64,000 nt of DNA, taken from assembly GCA_029204225.1 (NCBI GenBank), contig CM055092.1, positions 77,863,662 through 77,927,661 on the forward strand, read 5' to 3'. The notes beneath the pieces are model-generated. The model did no database searches. It was not told the origin of the DNA and saw only the letters and a program-made list of their open reading frames with translations. The translations under genes and the position numbers were made by a program. The stretch is from Diphasiastrum complanatum. Taxonomy: Eukaryota > Streptophyta > Lycopodiopsida > Lycopodiales > Lycopodiaceae. This document shows positions 45,916 through 57,058 of this stretch, piece after piece. How positions within the stretch are numbered: position 1 is the stretch's first letter; each line of letters opens with the position of its first letter.

Positions 45916-47660
45916 CAGAATTTGCGCGATATGTTATTGTGCCTATGAATGATGCCACGATCATTGCAAAAGTTAGTGAAGCACTTCGAGATGTATTCGC
46001 CACCTTGATTTGTTCTGATCTGCTTCACTTTGCTGCTTGTGCATCTTTCTGCCCAATTCACATATTCTGTGAATTTATCAAGTGCTTCAAATTTCTTCTA
46101 AATGAAATACACTCTAGCAAATTTGCTATAATCATCAATGAAGGTTATGTAATACTTTGAACCTCCTACTGAGATCACGTTGAATAGTCCGTAGATGTCA
46201 GAGTGCACTAGCTCCAGAATCTTTGTCATTCTATAGGAGTCTTTGATGAATGGTGTGCGTGACATCTTGCCCTTCAAACATGCATCACAGGTGGTCGAAC
46301 TGGTTGCATTCAGGATGTTGACCCCTGTTATCGCTCCATGATGTCATGCTTGGTAAAGTGCCATTGAGTTCATGTGGCAGAGTCTTCTGTGCCACAAAGT
46401 GTCTGGCGAGTCGTCATGAGTCTGATGCACCTGATCTGCAAGTAGGCATACCTTCAAATGATATAAGCTCCCTTTCCTTCTGCCTTGGGAGATGAGAGTA
46501 CTAAAACTAGCATCAATCATATTGCATGTTTCGTTAAAAAATGCCACACGCATCTCTGCATCTACTATTCTTGCTACAGAGAGCAAGTCTTGTTGCAAAG
46601 TAGTCATGAACAGAACGTCTTCGAGTCGTCTATCTCTGCCATTGGTGTTGAGCCATAGTGAACCAATACCGGTCACTTGATGTCTAGATTCATCTCCAAG
46701 AACTATGAATCTTGAGGGATCTGCACTTCTAAAATCAAACATGATCCATCTTGATGTCACAAAGTGTGAGGTGGCTCCTGAATCTAGGATCACTTCATGT
46801 GTGTCAGATGTTGATGCTGCACACACGTTTCCACAGATATAGGTGGTCGAACAATTTTTGTTCGTTCTTTCTTCGCCCATTTTTGAGCTCTCGGGCTCCT
46901 CGACATAGGATGAACTATTCCTATTCTCCTGTCTGTTCTATGCTGACTTGTTTCTCGGGTTCTAGCGGCAATCCATGGCTGCGTGACCTTTTTTGTGGCA
47001 ATGGATACACTCAATCTTGGGATTGAGTCAGCAAATATCTACTGTATGACCATTTCTTCTACATCTCACACAAGTCTTCTTGTCTGCACCTTGTTGTTTC
47101 GACCTCCCTTTGGTCTTCCAGTTGCCTTTGCTTGTTCGCTCTGCTTGCTGGTCACGATCCTGCCTCTAATTGGACTCTCTTTTAGGCTTAAATTGCTTCT
47201 TTGATTTTTCTTTGTTGTCGTAGGGGGCCTGGTCAAAACCATCTTTGTGATCAAGATGTTCTCTGGCCTCAATTTCCTCTCGAATCTCGACAATCGTCTT
47301 TTCGAGGTTATGGTAGGATCTTTCGCGAGCAGGGTTCTTGTCGTCTGGAATAATCTGGGTAAGGCTCTCAACAGGTACGTGAGCTGTTTCTCAGCTGACA
47401 CAGTGTTCTCTATTCCAGAGTTATGTAGTGACAAAAACAAATGCTTCATCTTTCTTATGAAAGAAGTGAGGTCTTTTCCATCCCACTGCAAATTCGTCAA
47501 CTGATCTTCCATCATCATGATTTGACTTCTTGATTTTGTCTGAAATCTGGTGAGTAATGCATCCCACATCTCCTTAGCTTTGGAGAGTGTAGCCAGGTCA
47601 AGTGTGAGACTATCTTTGATGGAAGATGATAGCAAGGCCACTGCCTTGTCGTTTTTCTTA
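45916..47660 (-). pseudogene. Ty1/copia gag-protease-integrase fragment
   Basis: From right to left: Gag (MALLSSSIKDSLTLDLATLS; TRFQTKSRSQIMMMEDQLTN), two CCHC knuckles CVRCRRNGHTVDIC and CIHCHKKGHAAMDC (about 47070-46980), protease VILDSGATSHFVTSRW (about 46790), pre-integrase LWHRRLCHMNSMAL then ILNATSSTTCDACLKGKMSR, and the integrase core YYITFIDDYSKFARVYF with IRTNQGGEYIS (catalytic Asp altered to Asn). Stops occur at 46343 and inside the core. It is cut off at 45916 by the CACTA remnant. Position 1-62 holds a piece of the same family. Confidence 0.9.
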
Positions 47661-47779
47661 ATCTAAATCGAGTAACTCCCAAAGTTCAAAATTAGAACCA
47701 AACATAAATTCAACAAGTCGATCTTTGAGTCCCAATTATATACCAATGAGAAAAATCCTCACGAGAAAACTCTAATAGT

Positions 47780-49107
47780 GAGAATATGGTACCGACACCT
47801 ACTTCTTCGAAGTTTCGTTATGACTATTTTAAAGAAAACGATTCAGAAGATACATGCAATTATGTCCCCCAGTTCGAATCAATAGTAATTGGAAATAGAG
47901 TTCGGATATTGAAAGATTAATAATATTTCCTAGATTGTTGAGGAAAGAAGCTAGAACTTGGTTTAGTCAAATCAATCTAGCACTGGTTACAATTTGGTTT
48001 GTTCTCAAGACCCAATTCCTAAAGCAATTTGCAAATTTTTGGAAATTTGACCCACATTCATTCTCAACTAAATTCAATTATAAAGAAAGAAAAGGAATTC
48101 TTAAGGAAATATATTTCAAGAGTAAAGAAACTCATCAAACAAGTGACAAGAACATACCTTGTACCCATGCAGATTAAATGGTCTCTTGGACGATATTTAT
48201 CCAAGAGAATCAAGAAATAATGTTGGCAAGGACAAACAACCACACTAGAACAAGTTGTTTTGACAATAGAAAATTATGAGACTTCTCATATTTTGAGAAG
48301 TTGAAGATCTTCAAAACACTCTTCTCCAAATAAAAAGAAGCATTTCTGTTTCTGAGAAGATTTTGAGAGTGATACTGATATTAGCTCGTCCGCTAGTTCA
48401 AGTTTGAGTTTAGAATCAGACTTGCCCTAGCAAAGAGGAAAGAGAAAAGAAATGTGATGAACATTCTAACAAAAAAATGAGGAATTAAGAAAAATAGACA
48501 GAGGATTGGATGATAAAAACACAAGCATGTGGAAGAAAGATGTTATAGATTTGAGTAAGAAATTAATGAGCTAAAAGTACAACTTTTGCAACCAAAGATT
48601 TTTAGATGAACTACTACCATAATTGGGAAATCAAGTGTATGGTGCACAAAGTGAAAACAAGAGGAAAATCATTACTTTGAATGTAAAAGTAAACCTTACA
48701 TTGTTTATGTCAAGGAATGTGAAGAAGAACATCTGATACTGAAATATTATATGATAATCTAATAAAAGTTGAATTGAGTGGACTTTTCTATGAGGTTCAA
48801 TTATCAAACAATAAAACCAATAATCAACAAAGAATACCGCATAACTTAGCACCAAAGAATTTTATCTCTATGCAGAAATCTATTCCTAATCAACAAAGAA
48901 CGACACATAAAGAAAGGATGATAGTTGTTTGTTATAAATGTGGAGCACCAGGACATTACTCACCAAAATGTCCTGAACCAAAAAAATAGATTGGCTATAT
49001 ATTTGTATAAGGTAATTGTAAGTAGGAAGGGATATGTTACTTCAAAATGTCCTAGACCTCTAGTCAAGAAGTTATTGGTAAAATATGTTCAAACTGATTT
49101 AGAGTAA
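47780..49107 (+). pseudogene. Ty3/gypsy-type gag fragment
   Basis: A decayed capsid block runs IFPRLLRKEARTWFSQI, NLALVTIWFVLKTQFLKQFA and, one frame over, KKEKEFLRKYISRVKKLIKQ (47930-48180), the classic retrotransposon_gag pattern. About 600 bp later MIVVCYKCGAPGHYSPKCPE (48917-48976) is a CCHC knuckle, followed by a degenerate second one ending SKCPRP. No protease or RT adjoins. A pararetroviral Gag cannot be excluded from the knuckle alone, but the capsid block favours gypsy. Confidence 0.65.
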
Positions 49108-49184
49108 TCACAAGAGAACAAAGATGATGTTGTGCAGTGAATTACAATTTGCACATAAGAGTCCACATGGCCAAGTGATCTTAA

Positions 49185-49400
49185 TTATCCAGTAAATAAA
49201 GTGTCTACGAGAAGTGAAGTTAGGAAAAAAAAGAAAATATCAAATTCGATCAACTTTAGAAAAAAAAAAACCTCATGCATGATTTTACTTAATCTACCAA
49301 CACTATAACTTTGATATGGTCTTGTGATGGTTAGATATATGAGTGAACCAACTAGCTTCCTATAGAGAGTAATGTCCTCGAAGGATCTTTCATTACCTCT
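49185..49400 (-). pseudogene. Copia D, downstream half (RT-RNase H junction)
   Basis: Minus strand RGNERSFEDITLYRKLVGSL, IYLTITRPYQSYSVGRLSK, homologous to the end of the fragment at 14340-16006. It continues the RT of 53876-55460. The intervening 4475 bp are the CATTAG copy B. Confidence 0.88.
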
Positions 49401-49445
49401 CATTAGAGGAGTTCCAAAATAAAAAAAGACCCTTCGTAAAGATGC
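49401..49445 (+). repeat. CATTAG copy B left terminal inverted repeat
   Basis: CATTAGAGGAGTTCCAAAAT, then AAAAAGACCCTT. About three quarters of 45 positions match the inverted right end. Confidence 0.85.
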
Positions 49446-50088
49446 TTTTTATTATTTTTCTTAGTTTCGTCCGCCATGTGGCCCAATGAAATTGCATATA
49501 TTTGAAATCTACGTAACGTAGTTAGAAATAATAAAGTTATAAAATTAACATTTAAAATTTTCAGTTCCGCCGGGCAGGATGGGAAAATGCTATTGGTGGA
49601 TAGTGTTTGCCCCAAACGTGTGAATCTGCCCGACGACATTGTCTCTAGTTAATAATTCAATCACACTGGTTAATATGTTTGTAAATTTCAAACTACACAG
49701 CAGTAAGTCATCACATGCATAGGAATTGGTGACATGCATCACAATTAGACAGTAAGCATAGTTACCACATGTTGTTACTGTGGTCTAGTTACCCATTCAC
49801 ATTGAATAAGTATCATATAACATTTTGGGATCCACAAACCCTCCAACAGTATCCCCCACCAAAACAAGTGGCGGTCCCACGACACTTGCGAGATGCAATT
49901 ATTGGGGACTTCTATTAGCTTCACGACGAATCCTTATTAAATGGTACTGCACCTTCTCCATAAAGTCGAGTCGGGCAGTATTTAAATCAAAATTATGTGG
50001 CAAAAAACAACGATGTGTTATATATCTACTTTCCTCACATATCGCTTTTGTGCGTGTCCTGTTTGTCCCCTTATTGTGATCTATTCCT

Positions 50089-51408
50089 TTGAGCGCACAA
50101 GAGCGATACGTCGTTCATACATATCACTTCTGCTTGCACAAATTCTTAAAGGGTCTTTTTGGAGCTCAAAACTCCTCTAGTGGGCCTTCATCTTCGGTTA
50201 CTCCCCTCTCGCACAGAACCGATACTATTCAATGGTGTTTGTTGTCCAGTTTTCTCTCTAAGTTCGGTATAACTGAGTGCATAGAGTACCTTAAGTCCTT
50301 TTTCCGGCCTTTTCTAAATGTGTTCAGTACGACACAACAAAGTCCTGATGTTTTTTATGACCAATATATTAGATTCAGGGATATAGTCAGTATCCCTCCA
50401 ATCTCTGCGTCTAATTTGTCGTTTATGCATTTCATTGATCTTGTACATACTTTTCATCATTATAAGCAGTGGCTAGACATGATGTTATATACACTAACTT
50501 TTTGATCAATTTAAGAATTCCCGTGAATGTAATGTTTGTAATCGAAGATGTCATTTTCTAGAGTATTAGACCGGATTTGTGTTTTTCCTTTTGGTACAAA
50601 TCCCAGTAGAGTCAGATACTTCGATTCTTGATACTGAGATCCCTTCATCCTCCACTACTGAACATTCCATAAAGGATATCAGTCATTTTTTTATTGATAC
50701 TCCTGATAAAGACACTAAATATTTGAGTGTAGATACTGATATGTTGAGGGATGCTTTCATTGGCTCTAATGCCAATACTGAGGAGAATATTCCAAATGCT
50801 AAATGTTTTTTTGATTTGCCAAAATATTATATAAATGAAGATGTGTATATTACAACGGCAGATTTATGTGTTTTTTTTTATTATCGTGAGGATGAGGTGC
50901 TTTGTCTATTGTCAAGCAACATTACTAAGTTCTCTGACTTTGTTGATTTTGAAACCGAAGACTTAGTGTCGGGCATTGACTATGATAATGAGGAGGGAAT
51001 TCTGACTGGTGAGGAATATTTGTCCTGGGCTATGGCAAATGTTAGTGCTCATGGACAAAGTTTGCCTTTTGATGAGAAATTTATTTCATTCCAAGCCCAG
51101 CTGGGATTCCCTCGTCCATCGGTTATGAAATGTGTTGATGACTCTTCTTCAATGGGTGGTCACAATATAGATCATCCCGATCTAGTTGCAGTAGATGACG
51201 GTGAATGCGTAAGTTTAAAAGTTTTACTGTACGTTTGTTTATCTTATGTATGTATTTTGTTGAATTCAATTTGTGCTAAAAACTCCAATTTTGTAATTGC
51301 AGAATACACTTTTTATCGATGACTTTGCTACTCGTCGAGGGGGCTTCAGACAACATTCATCATCTTTCCACAGGGACAGTGCCCTCGGCCACTACTTGAG
51401 GCACTTTT
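50089..51408 (+). CDS. Plus-strand gene of CATTAG copy B, unrecognised acidic protein
   Basis: A first block of about 138 codons from 50089 (KSFFRPFLNVFSTTQQSPDV; FMHFIDLVHTFHHYKQWLDM) is followed by a second block 50600-51207 rich in Asp/Glu/Ser (SNANTEENIPNAKCFFDLPK; NITKFSDFVDFETEDLVSGI; LTGEEYLSWAMANVSAHGQS). A clear intron 51208-51301 (GCGTAAGT to TTGCAG) leads to NTLFIDDFATRRGGFRQHSS and a stop at 51406. The start is uncertain; an open frame extends upstream to 49825 with one stop between. I recognise no domain. An accessory protein of the transposon is the natural guess. Confidence 0.5.
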
Positions 51409-51499
51409 AAAATAATGAAATTTGCATTGCTCACTCCAAATTCAGCCCAGTTGGAGAGACAATGATAATGGTTGTGGAAAGTCTTATCTTATTATTTAG

Positions 51500-51744
51500 G
51501 TGGACATAAATTTGCGAGAGCAAATAAAATAATTTCTGTGAAGAGATCTTATGTTTTAAACATATTAGAATTTGTAGATGGGAATGTAGCATTAAAGAGT
51601 TCCCATTATTCACTGAATGCAACATATATAGAATTGAGTGATAACAAGGACAATGCGCATCTTCTAGATGCATATGCAAGAAGAGAATTACTACATGATA
51701 GCACAACAATGGCACAAGAGGATATATCAGATTCCTCTAAATGA
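51500..51744 (+). CDS. Candidate terminal exon near the plus-strand gene of CATTAG B
   Basis: After acceptor ATTATTTAG the frame reads GGHKFARANKIISVKRSYVL, NILEFVDGNVALKSSHYSLN and LLDAYARRELLHDSTTMAQE to a stop at 51742-51744. It looks coding (balanced composition, no low complexity). It might be an alternative 3' exon of the gene ending at 51408 or a separate gene remnant. No family recognised. Confidence 0.4.
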
Positions 51745-51954
51745 TAATTTGTATATATTGAAAATTGTGAATACAATTTACATTTGTAGCAACTTTGTAT
51801 CTCTGAATTTTTAGCTTCTATGTTGCTCAATGAATTTGCAAGATTTTCTGAATTTGTCATAATTTGAAGACTTTGTGATCTCCAATTTAGTTAGATATTA
51901 TGAACCAAGGTAAGAAGTAAAACTTATTTAGAAAATATATATATTTACGTGAAA

Positions 51955-53389
51955 ATCTACCAACCACCATATATCATTTTCGGACTGGACACTAACTTTT
52001 GAAGTCTCCTTGATCCATTGTTTGTCATAGTGCACCATTCATGAGAGTTATACCTCTCTCCATCTTTTGCCCTTTCACAATCTCTGACTCATCTAACTTA
52101 AGTACTATGATTATTTTACCATTCACCTTTTCTAAGGTTATATCATAAAATGTGACCATGTATGTTAACAATTGATTTAGATCAACAAAGAAGTTGTTTG
52201 ATGGATTATATGACATGGATCTTCCATCAGTTTTATACACTTCCTCTATATGAAATGGGGTACCAATGATTTTATGCATACTTAAGTTCAATGTATTCCT
52301 CTCTATCTTCAAGTGATATGACCTAAGGATAGGGACTTTTCTAATTTGAACTTGCTTGAAGGCATCCCTAATAAGTTGAAATATTGTTGAATATGCTTCT
52401 CTGCTAATACCAGCAAAATCAATCACAGGCACCCTGAACTGTAGTTTTATCTAAAATTTTCTGAATGTCTAGCATCAAAGACTCTGCAATTTTGGACTTT
52501 ACATTGGAACTCCTATTGTTCATCATGATACACTCAGTGGATTTGCCTGTCAATATTGAGCCCAACGAGATTCCAATTGATGCATTGTCCTTTATATTCA
52601 AATGAGCTACTAATGCAGATCTGCAAAAAAAAAAAACCAGATAGTCAACAGAACAACATAGTAGCAAAAATAAAAACATATGCTACAAAAAATCAAGTTA
52701 CACAAAATCAGAGTATGCTTACTTGAATGCTCGAATACTTCTACTTTGATAACCTCCTTTTCAAAGGGTCTGAATGTCCTTGTGACTTTCTCGTTTCGCT
52801 TCTTCCTTCTAGCCTCCTTCTTCTTAGTCTCTTCCACATCCTCCAGTAGTTGCAAGTTTTCCATATGAATAGATTGTAAGATTGATTGCATTCAATCTAG
52901 TTCTGATTTGATATCGAACGCTGTAATCTGTAATGAATCATTATTCTTCTGTAATAATTCATTATTCTTCTGTAATGATTCATTATTTCTTTTAAGTTGT
53001 TCATTTTCTTCTAAAGTCTTTTGGACATGACAATCTCTTTCTTGATAAAAAGAGGATATGCGTATCAACTCACATTCTAAAAGGTGAATTTTTTTTATCG
53101 AAAATTGATTTTCATAGTTTTGTAATCTCTCACAATATCCTAATAATCCAGTATGCCCATTGCATATCCATGTAATTAGATTAGTTATTGAAGAGAATGT
53201 GGGATGAGTCAATGTGCTAAGATCTTGAGGATACAATGATCTGTCAGTCCACAAATCCAAGTTCATTTTTTCTTATGCCCTATAATGGGAACGATTAGCA
53301 GCAGATATTGGAACTCCTTTGTCTCCTCGTCTCTGTATGGGTGCCAAATCATTAGGAATATCCAAATGTAGATGATACAATGTCATCAT
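51955..53389 (-). pseudogene. Transposase-like gene of CATTAG copy B (two exons retained)
   Basis: Exon 1, 53389-52723: MMTLYHLHLDIPNDLAPIQR, DLWTDRSLYPQDLSTLTHPT, GHTGLLGYCERLQ, then a coiled coil built on repeats of LQKNNE (53000-52920) and a basic KKKEARRKKRNEK. Exon 2, 52620 to about 51955: RSALVAHLNIKDNASIGISL, AGISREAYSTIFQLIRDAFK, IIIVLKLDESEIVKGQKMER, ITLMNGAL, VSVQSENDIWWLV. The intron (52722-52621) matches copy A in place and phase. Defects: TAA before DLW, TGA at 52892, TGA in DIQTL, a 4-bp duplication near 52430 and a frameshift after NGAL. The exon corresponding to the GDLK segment of copy A is missing. Confidence 0.62.
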
Positions 53390-53490
53390 CAAATAAAGCA
53401 AGACAAAACAAAATAGTACAAAATAAAACAATACAAAACAAAACAAAGTACTTATCTTTAATTATATCATATACTCTGTCTGATTCAAAT

Positions 53491-53640
53491 TTGGAGATGG
53501 CGCTCATATTTTCAGTCCGATGTGGAGATGGCGCTTATATTTGGAGATGGCACTCATAATCTCAGTCCAATGTGAAGATGGCATTCATATTTGGAGATGG
53601 CGCTAAAATTTTCATTCCAGTGGAGGGATGTGTTTTCCCT
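53491..53640. repeat. 50-bp higher-order repeat upstream of transposase B
   Basis: Three copies start at 53491, 53541 and 53591 with exact 50-bp spacing. Each begins TTGGAGATGGCGCTCATATT-like, and the first two contain a second, shorter GGAGATGGCGCTTATAT half-unit. Lies about 100 bp upstream of the first exon, inside the element. Confidence 0.85.
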
Positions 53641-53830
53641 TATTTGAATTTGTGGATGGCGGTCATATTTTCAAATTTTGACAAGTTAGACTATGAACAA
53701 TTTAGAGCTATTAACTGTGACTGTAGACACTATGGTTAGATCACTGGGAGTTGGGGAGGCCTCGGGATGGTGGGGACAAGCAAATATGCAATATTGTTTT
53801 TTTATATTGATATTTTTCTTCATCCTACAT

Positions 53831-53875
53831 GGCATTCCTTAAAGGGTCTTTTTGATATTGAGAACTCCTCTAATG
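53831..53875 (-). repeat. CATTAG copy B right terminal inverted repeat
   Basis: Inverted reading CATTAGAGGAGTTCTCAATA, then AAAAAGACCCTTTAAGGAAT. The same end occurs at 2190-2235. Confidence 0.85.
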
Positions 53876-55460
53876 TGTAGTTAAGTTTACATTTGATTCC
53901 ATAGGTGTATCAACAAACTTAAAATCATCCATATGAAATCTTTTGAGAATAGAATTAGCATACTTCTCTTAACAAATAAAAGTACTTCTCTTAACAAATA
54001 AAAGTAGTTTGAGAAGTTCTAATGACTTCTTTTCCTAAGATATAGTGCAAATGACCAAGTTCATGTTCCTCAAATTCCAATTTGAGTGCTATCTTGATTA
54101 TTGCCACCACTCAAAATAATGTCATCCACATATATTAGAAGGACAGTAACAACATTTCCATTCAATCTAAAATAAAGTGAAAGATCATACTCACTCATAA
54201 TGAAATTTTTAGAAAGTAGAAAAGTGTTAAGCTTAGCATACCAACTCCTCAGTGGTGCTTGCTTAGCATACCAACTCCTCAGTGGTGCTTACTTAAGCCC
54301 ATACAAGGCTCTTTTGGAGTAGACACACATGATTTGGCTTGCTTTGAGAAGTATAGCCATCAGTTTTCTCTATGTAAACCTCCTCTTTATGATCTCCATG
54401 CAAGAATGCATTAGTGATTTATCCAATCTCCACAGATCCCGTCCATAAAGTGTTGTAAGAGAAATGATGATTCGAATGCTTACCATATTTGCCATGACTA
54501 TAAAGGTTTCATCATAATCAATACCATACTAAATTTTTTTGCCACCAACCTTGCTTTGTACTTGTTGATAGATCCATCTTGATTTGTCTTCACTTTGAAG
54601 ACCCACTTGCATCCTATTGCCTTCTTGTCTTGAGGAAGTTCCAACAATTCCCATGTGTTGATCTTCATAAGAGCTTGATATTCAAGAACCATTGCCTGGA
54701 TCCAGTCCTCTTTTTGCCTTGCTTCATCTACACATGTAGGGTGATCAAAAGAGGTTAGGAAAGCATACCAATTGCTTACCCTTTTCATCATATGTGATCC
54801 TTGAAGGTTTTGCCTTTTCCTTGATGTCCTCTTTGGATTTTGACTTAAAGATGCCTCTTCACTATCATCATCCAAAGTATCATCAACATCAAGAATGTTA
54901 GATCCATTGACAACAACGCCATTAGTCGTAGCCTTTGGTATGTTTCCTTCGTAAAAATTGACATCCCTACTTATGACCACTTTCATATTTGAAGGAATGT
55001 AGACTTTATAAGCCTTGCTCACCTTATATCCAACAAAAGTACCCTTCTTTGAAGAAGGATCCTCCTTCATCCTATCATCAAGAGTAATGTTGACATAGCA
55101 TGTACATCTGAGAATTTTGAGATACTTGACACTCGGCCTCCTACCAAATATATTCTCAAAAGGTGTCTTTCCATCCAACACAACACTTGGCCACCTATTA
55201 CAAAGATAGTTTACACACAACAAAGCTTCACTCTAAAAAGGTTTAGGAAGAGCACTTAGCCTCATTGCTTTGGCTCCTTCACATAAGGTTCAATTCTTTC
55301 CCTCGGCCACTCCATTTTGTTGTGGGGTTCTTGGACTTCATAGCCCCCTCTTGATCCCATGCGCATCACAAATTGCTTTGAACTTGGTAGAAATGTACTC
55401 ACCACAAGCACTTGCTTTTGGTGTTGAATTGAACCTCCCTTGCAATCTTGAATTATCCTA
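53876..55460 (-). pseudogene. Copia D, upstream half (integrase C-terminus to RT)
   Basis: Minus strand from 55460: integrase remnants with frameshift (SKNPTTKWSGRE), then an ORF from 55223 (LCVNYLCNRWPSVVLDGKTP; RCTCYVNITLDDRMKEDPSS; VISRDVNFYEGNIPK) leading into RT (WELLELPQDKKAIGCKWVFK; INKYKARLVAKKF). After 54498 the frame breaks, and KYANSILKRFHMDDFKFVDT, PMESNVNLTT follows down to 53876. Small tandem duplications lie at 54231-54290 (30-bp unit) and 53972-54005 (22-bp unit). Same family as the element at 61288-64000. Confidence 0.9.
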
Positions 55461-55469
55461 ATGCACAAG

Positions 55470-55599
55470 TTGGAAAGGCTTACAACTTTCTATTAGACTG
55501 TTTTTGCATCTAGCAGCTGATTGTAACGGGAGAGCTGTTCCACAATATTCCTCATCTCTTCTCTGTTTGCATTCTTCTATCTCCCTTGCCCCATAAGAC
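55470..55599 (+). repeat. Remnant of copia F 5' LTR
   Basis: The sequence before the primer site (CCCTTGCCCCATAAGAC at its right end) should be the LTR tail. No second LTR is in the window, so the left limit is only the junction with copia D. Confidence 0.45.
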
Positions 55600-55612
55600 T
55601 GGTATCAAAGAC
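55600..55612 (+). promoter_or_regulatory. Primer-binding site of copia F
   Basis: TGGTATCAAAGAC, close to the initiator Met-tRNA site TGGTATCAGAGC, 54 bp before the gag ATG. Confidence 0.8.
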
Positions 55613-55665
55613 TAGCTCATATAAACCGAGAGATTAAGTGTGTTTTATTTGTATTACTGATTAGT

Positions 55666-57010
55666 ATGTCTCATATAGGTAACTCTTCGTCATCATCCAA
55701 TGAGGCTAGAATCATTGACAAGTTCAATGGTTCTAACTTCTACATCTGGAAGTTAAAACCCCGGATGATGTTGATAGATAGAGATATTTGGGATGTAGTA
55801 GAAGGTGCTAACTTGAAACCAGATGATGGTGATCAAGCAAAGGCATGGAAGATTAAAGATCAGAAGGCCTTAGCATGTATCACACTCAATCTGGCCGACT
55901 CCCAAATATCCCACGTTACCACATGCAAAACCTCTAAGAATGTATTAGATTTGTTATCAAATCTCTATGAGACTCATGATGTAACCACTAGATTACATCT
56001 TAGAAGGAAGTTCTTTACTCTTAGCATGTCTGATTCTACTACCATCACTTCCTCACATCAACAGCTTCAAGTCTTAATTGGATCAGTTATCAATTGTAGG
56101 ATATTCTATTCAAGATGATGATGTCGTTATGACCTTACTTTCTTCTCTTCCAAAGTCGTATGAACACTTTGTGGTGATGATCTCCACACAAATTGACCCC
56201 ACTCTTTAAAAAGTGATCGGTCATCTTCTTCAAGAAGAAATGCGGAGAAAGACTAGTAGCCTATCTAGCAAAGACAAATCCATGGTTCTATACACCAAGA
56301 AGAAAGACTACTCCAAGGGCAAGAATCAAGTGCAGCAACAATAGTAGAATCCTCACACTCAAGGTGAGAATAGTGGATCATAAAAGAAGCTTTTCTGTAG
56401 ATATTGCAAGAGACCCAATCATGACATCAAGGAATGTCGTATCCAGATCTACAACGAGACGAATAAGCAACAACAACAGCAGCCAGACTCCTCCAACGCG
56501 ACGGAATTCAAGGAGCAAGAAACACATTTGCTAATGGCTTACAACAACAGCAACAAAGACTGTGATAGCTGGTACCTGGACAATGGCGCTACCCAACACA
56601 TGACCTCTCAAAAGGAATGGTTTACCGAGTATGCAGCTTACAGCAGAGATCAATTCATATACCTCGGAGATTCAAGCACCATACACGTGGAAGGAAAATG
56701 AATACTGAAAATCACATTCAACAACGATCTATCTATTTGTGTTCCCAACATCCTTCACGTTTCTCAGCTATCAAAGAACTTGTTATCAGTCTCTAAGATA
56801 ACTGATGAGAGCTACATTGTTACTTTCTCATCTGAGCAATGTACAATATCCGAGGAAGATACTACTCTGACTACATGATTAGAGTCAAAAATCTTTACGT
56901 ACTCTCTAATTCAGTTGCATTAGCTAGTATCTCTAATGAAAATGCAAATGATAATGCTATTTTGTGGCATAGTTGATTTGGACACGTGAATACAAGATCA
57001 AGTCTGCAGA
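55666..57010 (+). pseudogene. Copia F gag-protease-pre-integrase
   Basis: MSHIGNSSSSSNEARIIDKF opens Gag, with NFYIWKLKPRMMLIDRDIWD and SNLYETHDVTTRLHLRRKFF. The frame shifts near 56100. The knuckle CRYCKRPNHDIKEC is at about 56396-56440 and the protease site WYLDNGATQHMTSQKEWF at about 56570 (Asn for the usual Ser). Pre-integrase residues VPNILHVSQLSKNLLSVSKI and LWHS*FGHVNTRSSLQ follow, with stops. It ends at about 57010 where unrelated sequence starts. Different family from copia R/D/E, judging by Gag. Confidence 0.88.
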
Positions 57011-57058
57011 TATACATTACTTTTGCGACAGTCTACATAAATGAACTATGTTCACAAC

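Larger units (their letters stand above)
49401..53875. mobile_element. CATTAG DNA transposon, copy B (both termini present)
   Basis: The left end reads CATTAGAGGAGTTCC and the right end, inverted, CATTAGAGGAGTTCT. Similarity continues over about 45 bp through AAAAAGACCCTT. The element splits a copia RT gene cleanly (TPMESNV... on the right, RGNERSFEDITLY on the left), which independently proves the boundaries to within a few bases. Target duplication is not clear: the outer trinucleotides are TCT and TGT. It carries a plus-strand gene (50089-51744) and a minus-strand transposase-like gene (53389-51955). Copies A (63-2235) and C (23195-24560) share its ends. Confidence 0.85.

Noticed and set aside
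48774-48989. CCHC knuckle as evidence of an endogenous pararetrovirus
   Set aside because: The upstream block has the gypsy-type capsid pattern and no movement-protein or viral RT motif is present.
53491-53640. CRISPR-like array
   Set aside because: Three 50-bp tandem units without distinct spacers, in a plant transposon.
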